Assembly: GCA_016124615.1 (NCBI GenBank)
Contig: WGNF01000004.1
Span: 1-64,000, forward strand
Direction: 5' to 3'
Source of the DNA: Paracoccaceae bacterium
GTDB taxonomy: Bacteria > Pseudomonadota > Alphaproteobacteria > Rhodobacterales > Rhodobacteraceae
Length of the DNA stretch: 64,000 nt
Shown: positions 7,656-17,600 of the stretch, in pieces
Layout: every line of letters starts with the position of its first letter
Position numbering within the stretch: the stretch's first letter is position 1
Program-made: the position numbers and the translations under genes
The notes under the pieces: generated by a model
The model's input: only the letters and a program-made list of their open reading frames with translations
Databases searched by the model: none
Told to the model about the DNA's origin: nothing

Positions 7656-8927
7656 TTATGCCGGAGTGAAGGCGACCGGAAGCCGCTTGAAGCCCGAGAC
7701 GAAGTTCGACCGCAACCGCGCTGCCCCCTCCACCACGCGGATGTCGGGCAGCCGATCCAGCGATTCGGAGAGAAGGACAGCAATCTGCGCCTCGGCAAAA
7801 CGCCAGCCAAGGCAGTGATGCACCCCGGCGCCGAAACCCAGATGCGCGGGGCAACCCCTGGCGGCGAACCGTTCAACGCGGAAACGGTCGGCGTCCGGCC
7901 AGATGCGCGGGTCGTGGTTGGCCGCGTCATACCAGACGACAACCTTGTCGCCCGCCGCGATCCGCACGCCAGCGAGTTCGGTATCGGCGGTCGCGGTGCG
8001 ACGCACATGCTTCAGCGGGCTGGCCCAGCGAACGACTTCCTTCACCGCCGACGGGATCAGGCTGCGGTCGGCGAGCAGCTTCTGCCGTTGCTCGGGAAAG
8101 TCGGTAAGGGCCGTCACCATGCGCGACAGGGCGTGTCGCGTCGTCTCGCTGGCGGCGACCAGAAAGGCCGCCGCGTTCACCAGAACCGTTTCGGTGTCGA
8201 CCGGTTCCCCTTCAAACGTCACCGCGCGCAGGCGTGCCAGTATGCCATCGGCGCCGCAGGCCGCATCACGATCCAGCAGGGTCAGAAAATAGCGGTCGAA
8301 CGCCTCGAACTTGCGCAGCCGGTCCTGGGGTGTGACCTGAAATTCCGGGTCGTCGTCGCCCATCATGATATTGGCCCATTCGGCCAGCAACGGGCCATCA
8401 ATCTCTGGCACGTCCAGCAGGTCGGTCAGCAGGCCAACGGTATAGGGCAGCGCGATCTGGGAAACGAAATCGGCCGCGCCGCATGGGGCCACCGTATCGA
8501 TCAGTGCCACAGCACGGGCGCGAATACGCGGCAGTTCGGCTTCGACGGCGGGCGGCTCGAACAAGGTGCGCAGATCGCGCCGAAACGCGGTGTGGTCAGG
8601 CGGGTCAAGGCTCAGAAGATGCGGCCTCGGGCAGGCCGAGACGGCTTGCACATCGAACATCCGCATGCCGCCGCGGCGGAAATCGGCAGAGAATAGTGCC
8701 GGACGCTTTATCACCTCGGCGGCCTCGTCATAGCCGAGGACAGCCCAAAATCCGGGTCCTTCTAGTTCGGGGTTCCAGCGGACCGGCGCGCCATGCCGCA
8801 GCGCATCGTAGACGTCGTGCAAATCCGCCCGCATGTGCAGGTCCGGGTTCTTCAGATCTGCCGACAAGGCCGGATTGGTGAGCGACCGGCGCCGGAGGGT
8901 TGAGGGGCAATTGTCGGCGTCTGCCAT
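7656..8927 (-). CDS. cytochrome P450
   Basis: A 423-residue soluble bacterial P450. The I-helix reads AAFLVAASETTRHAL (ASETT in place of the common AGxET/D), the K-helix ExxR motif is in KEVVRWASPLKH, and the haem loop is FGAGVHHCLGWRFA with the thiolate at about C372. The ATG at 8927 is chosen because GGAGCCCACG sits in front of it; an ATG at 8939 overlaps the hydrolase stop as TAATG but lacks a good ribosome-binding site. No ferredoxin or reductase gene is nearby, so electrons must come from elsewhere in the genome. It probably hydroxylates or otherwise oxidises the product of this operon. Confidence 0.93.
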   Translation of the reverse strand: MADADNCPSTLRRRSLTNPALSADLKNPDLHMRADLHDVYDALRHGAPVRWNPELEGPGFWAVLGYDEAAEVIKRPALFSADFRRGGMRMFDVQAVSACPRPHLLSLDPPDHTAFRRDLRTLFEPPAVEAELPRIRARAVALIDTVAPCGAADFVSQIALPYTVGLLTDLLDVPEIDGPLLAEWANIMMGDDDPEFQVTPQDRLRKFEAFDRYFLTLLDRDAACGADGILARLRAVTFEGEPVDTETVLVNAAAFLVAASETTRHALSRMVTALTDFPEQRQKLLADRSLIPSAVKEVVRWASPLKHVRRTATADTELAGVRIAAGDKVVVWYDAANHDPRIWPDADRFRVERFAARGCPAHLGFGAGVHHCLGWRFAEAQIAVLLSESLDRLPDIRVVEGAARLRSNFVSGFKRLPVAFTPA

Positions 8928-8938
8928 CGTGGGCTCCA

Positions 8939-9757
8939 TTAGAAAGACGGGGTGGTGGCTACCGCGGCCAACCACGGGCGCAGAACCGCTGCCAGCGCCT
9001 TGGGGGCACTGGTCGGCAGGAAATGGTCCGCGCCGTGCAGCACGTGCCGATGGCTCGGCATCTCGGGGAAAAGCGACAAGGGCAGGAACGGATCCTGATC
9101 GCCAAGAACCTGCAGGATGGGGCTTCGGGGTGCGGCCAGCCCAAGCCAGAAATCTGCCGCTGCCGGAACCAGGTTTTCGCGATAAAGCGCCCGCATTGCC
9201 GTTGGCGACGACCGGCCGATCGCCATGGCAAGGGTGGCACGCGCCACCGGCTCTGCCAACCACGCCGACAGATGATCCGCCGTGACGAAATCGGCATCGC
9301 CCGACAGCAGCCGCGCCACGTGACGGCGCGCCCCGCGCGCGTCAAGATCCGGAACTGCGGCAAGGTACGCGGCGGGTGGAACCGCCGCCACCAGCGCAAG
9401 GCCCGCGATGGTGCCGGGCCACGCGGCCGCCATCGCCCAGCCCGCGACGGCGCCGATGTCATGGCACACCACCGCGAAGCGCCGATGACCAAGCGCGCGC
9501 ATCATCGCCGCCAGCGCCGCGCCGATCCTGTCGCCGCGCATCGCCGTTTCCCGGTGTGGTGCCGGACTATCCCCGAAGCCGGGCAAATCGGGCGCGACCA
9601 GCCGGAAACCCCCTGCCAGTTCGGCCATCAGCGGGTGCCAGATGCCGCGATGTTCGGGAAAGCCGTGCAACAGCAGAACCGGCGGACCATCCCCCGCGAC
9701 CGTCACCGCGACGGGGCCGGACGGTGTCGAAATCACGTGCTGCCGCGGGTTAGCCAC
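8939..9757 (-). CDS. alpha/beta hydrolase, epoxide hydrolase/haloalkane dehalogenase type
   Basis: A 272-residue alpha/beta hydrolase. The oxyanion loop reads LLLHGFPEH (residues 28-36), the nucleophile elbow VVCHDIGAVAGW has Asp at about 100 rather than Ser, an acid lies in GDQDPF, and the catalytic His in HGADHFLP near the C-terminus. An Asp nucleophile after HD indicates the epoxide hydrolase/haloacid-ester dehalogenase branch rather than an esterase. The GTG at 9757 overlaps the upstream stop by 8 bases. Next to a P450, a plausible role is opening an epoxide the P450 forms; this is inference. Confidence 0.8.
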   Translation of the reverse strand: MANPRQHVISTPSGPVAVTVAGDGPPVLLLHGFPEHRGIWHPLMAELAGGFRLVAPDLPGFGDSPAPHRETAMRGDRIGAALAAMMRALGHRRFAVVCHDIGAVAGWAMAAAWPGTIAGLALVAAVPPAAYLAAVPDLDARGARRHVARLLSGDADFVTADHLSAWLAEPVARATLAMAIGRSSPTAMRALYRENLVPAAADFWLGLAAPRSPILQVLGDQDPFLPLSLFPEMPSHRHVLHGADHFLPTSAPKALAAVLRPWLAAVATTPSF

Positions 9758-10337
9758 GCGGCTGCCCCCGCCCCATCGCGAACAGGCCGACAGTGCCATG
9801 CTCGCACCCATCCAGCGCGAAGCGCAGGGTGACATAGGCACCGCGACTGCGCGCGATCTGCAACGACAGCATCCTGTCGGCCAAAACCGGCGGCAGCGGC
9901 CAGCACGATAGCGCAAGCGCCGCCACCTGCCAGCGTCGCTCCGGATAGAGGGCCTGCCCGCCGACGCGGATGAAGGCGATCAACTGATCCCAGAACCCCA
10001 CGCCGCCCGCCAGCCGACACAGCAGCCCTCCGCTGGTCATCGTTGCCGCCGAGGTGAACTCCAGCTCTGGCACCTCCTCAAGCGACCGAAGCGGGCGGTT
10101 GCCGGGATCGGGCAGAAACAGCCACGGATCGGTGCCGCCGGGCCGCGCGACCGAAAGGGTGGCAACCGCTTCCGCGCTTGCCCGCCCCGCCGCGGGGCAC
10201 CAGTGCCCGGCCGTGGTGATCGGCTCGCGAAACCGCACCTCGAAGCCGGTCGCTTCGTCGGGGATCGGCGCGACGGCCAGCATGTCGGCCGCCCGCAGAT
10301 AGCCCCGCGCGCCCCGCGTGAAATCGAGAGAGGTCAT
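9750..10337 (-). CDS. uncharacterised protein of the sulfotransferase/P450 operon
   Basis: A 195-residue protein that I do not recognise. It starts MTSLDFTRGARGYL at an ATG overlapping the upstream stop as ATGA. It contains PLRSLEEVPELEFTSAAT, then WDQLIAFIRVGGQALYPERR, then RMLSLQIARSRGAYVTLRFA. There is no signal peptide and only one mildly hydrophobic segment (QVAALALSCWPLPP). The overlaps on both sides suggest it is made in step with the GNAT-like protein and the hydrolase, so it is probably a pathway enzyme or subunit rather than a regulator. Confidence 0.6.
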   Translation of the reverse strand: MTSLDFTRGARGYLRAADMLAVAPIPDEATGFEVRFREPITTAGHWCPAAGRASAEAVATLSVARPGGTDPWLFLPDPGNRPLRSLEEVPELEFTSAATMTSGGLLCRLAGGVGFWDQLIAFIRVGGQALYPERRWQVAALALSCWPLPPVLADRMLSLQIARSRGAYVTLRFALDGCEHGTVGLFAMGRGQPRG

Positions 10338-11053
10338 TGCGACGCCTCTGCATCGGTCAGCCCAAGGCACCCGAAGACCGTGGGGAAGCCTTGGAAGGTC
10401 AGACAGCGTGTGCCCCCATCGCGGCGCAGGCCGGTGGCGGCCCAGCCCGCCTCGAACAGCGCCCGCTGACCGGCCAGATCCGAAACCGGCACCGGCTGCA
10501 GGCCGGACCCCTTTACCGCGCCGCGCAGCAACGCACCGGCGTAGGCCACATAGTTCAACGAGGTTTCGTCGCGCCGCGTGCCCACCAACGCGCCGCCCGC
10601 CCGCAACACATTGGCCACCGAGCCGAGGTTCGCGATGTCGATCAACCCCACGACATGCGCGCCACCCCGGCTCTGCTCGATCCGGCCGCGCAGCGACAGC
10701 ATCCGTGCCATCAGCAGGCGGCCCGCGACCTCCGGATGGATCGCCGAGCCCATGCCCTCGTAGGCGGTGCCGGGCGCAAAGCCGAACGCCTGCCCCAACG
10801 GGCTTGCGCCGTCCATCTGCCGCGAGATCGAATAGCCGACCAGCCGATTACCGGCAAAGGCCCCGACGGCGACGCCGGGCACCGCGCCCTCCAGCAGCGC
10901 CACGAACTCCTGCGGGTGGCGGCGGGCCAGAAACCCGTGCGGCGCCGCATCCCGTGCAAGCGCGTAAAGCGCCCAGACCGCCCCGGCCATTCCCGGGTCG
11001 AGAGGGCAAATCCGGTGCCCCGGCTCCGGCATATCCCCCGGCGGCGGCGTCAT
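10334..11053 (-). CDS. GNAT-like acyltransferase
   Basis: A 239-residue protein with features of a GNAT N-acyltransferase: AVGAFAGNRLVGYSISRQMD as the central strands, GMGSAIHPEVAGRLLMARML as the acyl-CoA loop and helix, and GLIDIANLGSVANVLRAGG like the late NxxSxxxxxKxGF segment. The ATG at 11053 overlaps the FkbM stop as ATGA. The match is by pattern, not by a decisive motif, so the acyl donor and acceptor are unknown. Its gene sits between the methyltransferase and the unknown protein. Confidence 0.55.
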   Translation of the reverse strand: MTPPPGDMPEPGHRICPLDPGMAGAVWALYALARDAAPHGFLARRHPQEFVALLEGAVPGVAVGAFAGNRLVGYSISRQMDGASPLGQAFGFAPGTAYEGMGSAIHPEVAGRLLMARMLSLRGRIEQSRGGAHVVGLIDIANLGSVANVLRAGGALVGTRRDETSLNYVAYAGALLRGAVKGSGLQPVPVSDLAGQRALFEAGWAATGLRRDGGTRCLTFQGFPTVFGCLGLTDAEASQ

Positions 11054-11928
11054 GCCGATGCGCATAGATGTGCGGCAAGCCGATCGGCAAAGTGCGTGCC
11101 GTGGCGGCGATCCAGTTCGATCAGGCAGTTCAGCGCCACGTCGCCTGCGCCGTAAAGCGCGGCGATCGCGCCGGATTTCAACAGCGCAACGTCGGGGCAC
11201 CCAGGCAGGTCTGCAAGCGGACGCAGGAACAAGGCATCAGACCAGGCATCCTGCGATGGCACCTCGAAGGCCGCCGCATGGGATTGCGCCCGCAGCCGCA
11301 GGCGAAAGATCTTCAGGAACCGCTGAAACTGGAACCCCAGGGTGCCCAGATACCGGCAAACATCGCCAAAGAGCGGCTGCCCCTCATAAAGCGCGACGAA
11401 CTCTACCTCGGACAACAGCGCCGACACCGCCCCGAGCGCGGCCTGCGCGCCGCGCAACACGTCAAGCTCGGCGCCCTGAACGTCCAGCTTGATGAAATCC
11501 ACCGGTCCTATCCGCTCGGCCGCCAGAAAATCGTCCAACCGGATCGTGGCCACCTCACGCGTCCCGATCCGTTCGGCAAGTGCGGCCGCGCGGTATGGGG
11601 CTAGAAACGCCGCATTGGGCGGGTAGAGCGACGTGCACAGCGGGTTGGCCGTGAGGTTCAGCACGGCATGCCCCGCGGCCGCCGCCAGAACATGCGGATG
11701 ATAGCGCACCCCCGGCCGTGCGTCGGCGTTCAGCCGCGCGCAGACATCGGGGTCCACCTCGAAGCCGTGAATCTGCGAGCCGGGAAAGTGGTCAAGCAGC
11801 ATAAAGAACCGCTCTGCGTCGGTTCCGGCGGGCACGGCGCCCACATCGACGATCGTGAAGCACACATCGCCCGAACCATGGCGGCTTGCGTCGGCAAACA
11901 CGGTCAGCGCGTCAGACAGGGCAGGCAT
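11050..11928 (-). CDS. FkbM-family methyltransferase
   Basis: A 292-residue SAM-dependent methyltransferase. The SAM-binding part includes FTIVDVGAVPAGTD and IHGFEVDPDVCARLNA (residues 55-68), and the FkbM signature reads DFIKLDVQGAELDVLRGA (about 144-161). FkbM enzymes O-methylate natural products or surface glycans. GGAGAGG lies 5 bases before the ATG at 11928. It follows the sulfotransferase gene by 56 bases and is coupled to the GNAT-like gene by overlap. Confidence 0.88.
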   Translation of the reverse strand: MPALSDALTVFADASRHGSGDVCFTIVDVGAVPAGTDAERFFMLLDHFPGSQIHGFEVDPDVCARLNADARPGVRYHPHVLAAAAGHAVLNLTANPLCTSLYPPNAAFLAPYRAAALAERIGTREVATIRLDDFLAAERIGPVDFIKLDVQGAELDVLRGAQAALGAVSALLSEVEFVALYEGQPLFGDVCRYLGTLGFQFQRFLKIFRLRLRAQSHAAAFEVPSQDAWSDALFLRPLADLPGCPDVALLKSGAIAALYGAGDVALNCLIELDRRHGTHFADRLAAHLCASA

Positions 11929-11984
11929 GGGATCGCCTCTCCTTTTCTTGGGCAGGGTCTGGCCTGCCGGGGAAACATGACGGG

Positions 11985-14063
11985 CTAACCCGCCGCCAGC
12001 GGCCCGAGCGTGTCGAGCAGCGGGGCAAGGTGGGCCTCGTACTTGCGCCACTTCTGCACCGAGGTCCGATAGACCGGCTCGCGCACCTGCGTGACGCTGG
12101 CTGTGCGCACGCGGCGCTGCACATCCTGAAACCGCAGGCAGGCGTCGGTCCAGCCAAGGCCGCAGCCCGCCAGTAGCGCGCGCGCGCCGGACTCTGTGTC
12201 GGCCACCAGATCCTCGTAGCGCACCTGCACGATCGCATCGGGCGGCAGCACGCTGGCCCAATGGTCCATCAGGCGCCGATAGGCCCGATAGTAGCGGCCC
12301 AGTTCGACCAGATCGTAGCTTTGAAACTGGCTGCGATCGAACAGCCGCGTGAAATTCGACAGGCAAGTATCAACCGGATCGCGCAGCACATGCACGATCT
12401 TCGCCTGCGGCAGCAGCGCATGGATCAGTCCCGCGTACTGGAAGTTGCACGGCATCTTGTCGGTAAACCGGGGCGTATCGCCGACGATGTCCGCGCAAAG
12501 GCCAAGATAGTCGGTGAACCGGCGCGCGACCCCAGCCGCGGGTTCGGCCAGTATCTCTGCCACGGCTTGGGCATCGGCGCTGCGGCCCATCGGGAACAGG
12601 CGCGGCAGAAAGGGCAATTCGCCCGCGCCCACCACAGCGGGATGGCTGGCAAGGATCGACTCTGTCATCGTGGTGCCAGACCGCGGCATGCCGATCACGA
12701 AGATCGGGCGCGCATCGCTCAGCGCCGCGCCCCGCAGGCGTGCCAGCGTTGCGGCGTCGGTCGCGGCGATCAGCCGGTCGATCTGCGCATCATGGGCATC
12801 GGCGTCATAGCTGAAGGTTTTCCGCTTCAGCGCGGCGCCACGCGCAAACGCGGCAAAGGCGTCGTCAGTGCGGCCAAGGTCGTCGTAGCATTTTCCCAGC
12901 GCATAGAGCAGCGCGACCGCCTTCTCCGGCAGCATGGTATCGACTTCTGCCGCATGCTGTTCCAGCGCGGCGAAATCCGCATCGCCCGGCCTTACCTTTT
13001 CCAGCTTCAGCACCGACAGAAGGCCGCCGATGTAGTCGGGCTTGGCCGCGCGGGCCGCCTCAAAATCCGCCCGGGCCGCGGCGATGTTGCCGGTTTCCAT
13101 GAACAGGTGTCCGCGCGCGATCCGCGGGGCGACAAGCGTCGCATCTGCCGCGATGGCCCGGCCATACTGGTCGAACGCGGCCTCGGTATGGCCAAGATCG
13201 GCTTCGCAAAGGCCGATCTGATACATCGCCGCCGCGCTTTCCGGCTCGATCTCCAATGCGCGCCGAGCTTCGGCCAGCGCCAGATCGCTGCGGTTCTTCT
13301 TGTGCAGAACCTCCGACAGCCCCAGATGCGAGGCCGCCACGCCGGGCTTCAGCGCCATCGCGGCGCCGAAGCCGATCTCGGCCTTGTCCAGATCGTCAAG
13401 CAGCAGGAACGCGCGGGCAATCGCGCGGTGCCAATCGGCGGTCTGCTTGCCCAGAGCCGCGCGCGGGATCAAGAGCGCCAGCGCCTCTTGCGGGCGCTCG
13501 CCATCCACCAGCACGGTGGCAAGGTTGCAGGCCGCTTCCAGATAGCCGGGGTCTGCGCTCATCGCGCGCCGGTAAAAGGCTTCGGCAGTGGCCGGGTCGC
13601 GGCGCTTGACCGCGATGCTGCCAAGGTTGTTCAGCGGCCGTGCCGCCTGCGGTTCGATCTCGATCGCCCGCTGCTGGCAGGCCTCGGCCGCGTCGTGATC
13701 GCCCTGCTCATACAGCGCGATGCCAAGGTTGCCGTGTGCCGAGGAGAGGTCGGATGCCATCGCCACCGCGCGCCGCCCGCTTGCCACCGCATCGGCCAAC
13801 CGGCCCGCCTGCCGCTGCATCTCGCACAGGTTGGCAAGGTAAAGCCCGTTGCGCGGCGCCAGCGCCACCGCCTGCCGCAAGGCCGCGATGGCGCCTTCCA
13901 GATTGCCCTTCCGGTGCAGCACGATCCCCATCAGGTGATGAGCTTCGGGCACGCGCGGTTCCGCCTTCAGGATGGCTCGCACGACATCGGCGGTTCGGTC
14001 AAGATCGCCGCGCGTCTGGGCGGCATGCGCCTCGCGCAGCGCTTGCGGAAGGGATAGCTGCAT
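11985..14063 (-). CDS. TPR-repeat sulfotransferase
   Basis: A 692-residue two-part protein. Residues 1 to about 410 are TPR units, for example LNNLGSIAVKRRDPATAEAF. Residues about 450-690 are a PAPS-dependent sulfotransferase: the 5'-phosphosulfate loop PIFVIGMPRSGTTMTE (about 453-468) and the 3'-phosphate strand IVHVLRDPVDTCLSNF (about 556-571). TPR-sulfotransferases often act on large or protein-bound acceptors, the TPRs recruiting the acceptor. AGGACGTAACG precedes the ATG. It is the first gene of the seven-gene minus-strand operon, following the IalB gene by 36 bases, so the operon may share a promoter with it. Confidence 0.92.
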   Translation of the reverse strand: MQLSLPQALREAHAAQTRGDLDRTADVVRAILKAEPRVPEAHHLMGIVLHRKGNLEGAIAALRQAVALAPRNGLYLANLCEMQRQAGRLADAVASGRRAVAMASDLSSAHGNLGIALYEQGDHDAAEACQQRAIEIEPQAARPLNNLGSIAVKRRDPATAEAFYRRAMSADPGYLEAACNLATVLVDGERPQEALALLIPRAALGKQTADWHRAIARAFLLLDDLDKAEIGFGAAMALKPGVAASHLGLSEVLHKKNRSDLALAEARRALEIEPESAAAMYQIGLCEADLGHTEAAFDQYGRAIAADATLVAPRIARGHLFMETGNIAAARADFEAARAAKPDYIGGLLSVLKLEKVRPGDADFAALEQHAAEVDTMLPEKAVALLYALGKCYDDLGRTDDAFAAFARGAALKRKTFSYDADAHDAQIDRLIAATDAATLARLRGAALSDARPIFVIGMPRSGTTMTESILASHPAVVGAGELPFLPRLFPMGRSADAQAVAEILAEPAAGVARRFTDYLGLCADIVGDTPRFTDKMPCNFQYAGLIHALLPQAKIVHVLRDPVDTCLSNFTRLFDRSQFQSYDLVELGRYYRAYRRLMDHWASVLPPDAIVQVRYEDLVADTESGARALLAGCGLGWTDACLRFQDVQRRVRTASVTQVREPVYRTSVQKWRKYEAHLAPLLDTLGPLAAG

Positions 14064-14099
14064 CGTTACGTCCTTTCTTCGGCCCGGGGGCGGCGGCGC

Positions 14100-14594
14100 T
14101 TACCAGTTGGCGGCGGTCAGCGCGTCGCTAAGGCCGGTCAACGGCACGGTCGCCTTGGCGGACTTGCCCGCGATGGTGAATGTGAAGGCGAAGGCCTTGC
14201 CCGTCCTCAGCGCCGCGGTCGCTTTGTCGTCCAGCCCCGTAGCGGCAACGCAACCCTTGGGCAGGCACAGCCGCAGCGGAAGATCGAAGGCCGCCCCACC
14301 ATCAACTGCGCCTTTGACGCCGGCCTGAAGGTCGGTGCCAAGCGGCAGCAGGGCAGACAGGGTCTCGCCCTTGCCGGTGCTGGCGCGGGTCACTTCGACC
14401 TCGGCAACCACGTGTTTCTTGTCGCCCGACAGGATCGTGCTGACGAAGGCGCAGCTCGTCTTGCCCTGCGCGATGGCAGTGCAGCGGAACACCCAGCCGC
14501 CGAATGCCTGGCCCGCCTTCACGGCGGTCGTTTCCGCCATGGCGCTGCCGCTACAGAACAGCGCACAAAACACGCCCAGAACTACCTTGCCCAT
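14100..14594 (-). CDS. IalB-family periplasmic protein
   Basis: A 164-residue exported protein with a signal peptide MGKVVLGVFCALFCSGSAMA. The mature part has the pattern of the invasion-associated locus B family: FGGWVFRCTAIAQGKTSCAF, then two Cys in RLCLPKGCVA. The start at 14594 is preferred because AAGGAATTTGGA precedes it; an ATG five codons earlier (14609) would put acidic residues in the signal peptide. Family members are common in alphaproteobacteria, and their biochemical role is not settled. The gene lies between the autotransporter and the sulfotransferase operon, all on one strand. Confidence 0.75.
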   Translation of the reverse strand: MGKVVLGVFCALFCSGSAMAETTAVKAGQAFGGWVFRCTAIAQGKTSCAFVSTILSGDKKHVVAEVEVTRASTGKGETLSALLPLGTDLQAGVKGAVDGGAAFDLPLRLCLPKGCVAATGLDDKATAALRTGKAFAFTFTIAGKSAKATVPLTGLSDALTAANW

Positions 14595-14648
14595 TCCAAA
14601 TTCCTTCATGTCGTGTCCGGCGCCCCGCAGTGCGCCCTTTCATTGGCA

Positions 14649-14676
14649 GGACGGCCCCCCGCAAGGGGGACCGTCC
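14649..14676 (-). terminator. hairpin between the autotransporter and IalB genes
   Basis: A 12-bp stem (one G-T wobble) with a 4-base loop, read on the minus strand as GGACGGTCCCCC, TTGC, GGGGGGCCGTCC. There is no T-run after it. It would at least partly separate transcription of the autotransporter from the genes downstream. Confidence 0.6.
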
Positions 14677-14699
14677 GATGTGTGCAAACCCTTGTGGGA

Positions 14700-17600
14700 T
14701 CAGAACGAGAACCGGATCTGGCCGCTGACCGTGGTGCCCGACGAGCTGCCCGATCCCATCACCTTCGACGCGCCAAGATCGAAGCTGACGCCATCCGACA
14801 GCTTGGCCGTGTAGCCGAGGCTGAGCTTGGTCATCGTGGTGTTCGATGCAAAGCCCGACACGCTGTTGGTGTCGCCGATCATCGTCACCGACGTCGCCTT
14901 GTCGCCCTGCATGGTGCGGCTGATGACAGAGATGCCGCCGCGCATAACGCCCGTGCCCAGTTCCTTCTGCAGGTTCAGGCCCAGTTCGCTTTCCAGCACG
15001 CCGAAGCTCTGCGCCCCGACCGAGGCCGCCGCATTCGCGCCGGTTTCGGTGTAGGCATCGACATGGCCGCTGGTGTAGCGGATCGTCGCTTCCGGCAGGA
15101 AGGTCAGACCGTTGCCCAGCTTGACGTGGCCCGTGACGCCCAGTTGCGCGGTCACGAAGGTGCTGTTGTAGGTGGCCGTGGCGGTGTCGATGCCGCCGAA
15201 GGTCAGGTTGTCGTTGATGTAGCGTTTCGCGGTGTTGCTCATCACACCGGCGGTCAGCGCGCCGTTGAACGACATTGCGCCGCTTTGCGCCGCCACCGAC
15301 ACGCCCCCGAAGCCACCGTTATAGGTGGTTTTCGAAGAGGCCATGTAGGCCGCGTTGACCGTGGCCGAGCCGGATTGGCCGCCCACGCCAAGGCCGAAGA
15401 CCAGACCGGAGTCCGTCTTGACCGTGCCGCCCGCGCTGACCGTCGAGGTGCGAACCTTCTGGTCAAGCGTGCCGCCGCCCATGTTGGTGGTTTGGGCCAC
15501 CGGATCAATCACTATCGGCGAGGTGCCGGTGCCAGCGTAGGTCATCGCGCTGTTCGAGATGCCGGCATAGGCCTTGAACTTGCCGACAACGCCGGTAGCC
15601 AGCGCCGCATCGGTCTGTGTGGCCAGCGGTGCAACGCTCTGGGCGCCCGCATCGGCGATCGCATCACGCTGCCCGGCGAACTGGGAAGCGTCGATCGTCG
15701 CGAATTCGGGTGTGGTTCCGTCCAGCCCGCTGGCGAACACCGGCACGCCGTAGTCGACAGACTGGTTGACAGTGTAACCGCCGGTCGCGTTGCCCGTGCC
15801 GTCCACGGACCAATCCACCGAAGCGCCCGCGGTGCCAACGACATCAAGCGTGGTGATCCCGTCGATCCCGGCCGCCAGATTGATGTAGCCTTCGATGAAC
15901 CCGCCCGAGGCAAGCTGGACGGCGGTATTGGTCGATCCATCGGCCGCGTTCATGTCGATCGCCGTCCCGATGTCGCCATTCTGTTCGGCGATGATCCGGC
16001 CGGTGTTCACCAGCATCGTGCTGTCTGCGTTGGCGATGTAGATGCCATAGGCCGTGCCCGTACCACTTTCGGTGGCGCGGATGGTGCCGCCGTTGAACAC
16101 GGTCGACCCGTCGATGTTGCCGATCGCGATGCCCGCAGCCGGGGCATCCAACGCCGAAACGTTGATCGTTCCGGTGTTGGCGATTAGATCGGCGGTCGCA
16201 AACATGACACCGACACCGGCTGCGCCGTAAAGACCGCTTGCCGTGTTACCATCGTTGTTGGTGAAGTCTGCGGTGATGGTGCCCGAGTTGATCACGGTGC
16301 TGCCGTCAGCATATATCATGCCGATGCCGATGGCGCCGTTCAGGCCGTCCACCCAGCTATTTGTCGAGTTGGCCGCATTGGCCGTCGCGGTTGCAAGGAT
16401 GGTGCCAGAGTTCGTGATCGTTGTATTGGCGTCGTTGAAGGTGAACAGACCGGCCGCCAGCGCGCCGTCACCGGTCGCCGTGGCGTTGATTCTGCCGTTC
16501 AGAGTGATCGTGCCGTCAATTGCGCTTTGGGTTATTAACACGCCGCCCGCAAAGGCGCCAGAGTTGGTGTTCGTGGCCGAGCCGGCATAGGCCGCGGCGC
16601 TGATCGTGCCCGAGCTTTCGATCGAGCCACCGAACAGCCCTTCAACTCCGATGCCGGCCGCATTGGCGCGTTGATCGGTGGTGTTGCTCACGCTGGCCGT
16701 GGCGAGGATGGTACCGCTGTTGTTGATATCGCCAAACATCGCGCCATTGGCGAGGATGCCGACCGCTTGTGCCGACGGGCTGCCGGCAGTGCCGGTGCCG
16801 CCGTTCGCCTGCGCCGTTACACGGATGGTACCCGAGTTGGCGACGGTCGAGCCTGGTGCCATCGACGTCGACGAGTCAGACAAGTAGATGCCGTAGGCCG
16901 TCGCCTCGCCACTTCCCACCAGGTTCGTCACGTTCGCGTTTGCTGTGATCGAGCCGCTGTTGGTGATCGAGCCGGTCACCCCAAGGCTTGTCACATAGAT
17001 ACCGGTGGCACTGGCGTTCGCAGCCGTGGTGACACCAAGCTCATTGGCAGTTGCGGTGATGTGGCCAGAGTTCGACACGCTGCCAGCGACCTGGCCATCC
17101 ACATAGATGCCAGACGCGCTGATGTCGGCGTCCATGCCGTTCGCCGTTGCGGTGATCGTGCCGGAGCTGTTGATCACACCACCGACGTCGACACCATCGA
17201 GCACATAGATACCCGCGGCAGAAGCGTTGTAACCTGCGGCCGCGGTTGCGGTGGCCGCGATGGTTCCGCTGTTGGTCACCGCGCCATTGGCGCCGATGTA
17301 AGCGGCCTCGATCCCGATGGCCGAAGCCGAATCGTCGCCCGAAACCGCCGTTACCACGATCGAACCGCTGTTCGACACCGTCGCGTCGACGCCGTCGGCA
17401 CCCACCGCCCCGTCGATGTAGATGCCCAACGCGGTGGCGTCGTAATAGCCTGCCACGACATTGGCGGTGATCGAACCGCTGTTCGTCACGTTGCCGTCTG
17501 CGTTCCCACCGACATAGATGCCGACAGCCGAGCCGTACTCGTCATAGCCCGGTTGCGCATAGGCCGTGATGGAGCCGGAGTTGGTGATCGAGCCGCCCTG

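Noticed and set aside
12261..14057. Long plus-strand open frame opposite the TPR-sulfotransferase gene
   Set aside because: Antisense frame caused by G/C third-base bias; the minus-strand frame has clear domains and a ribosome-binding site.
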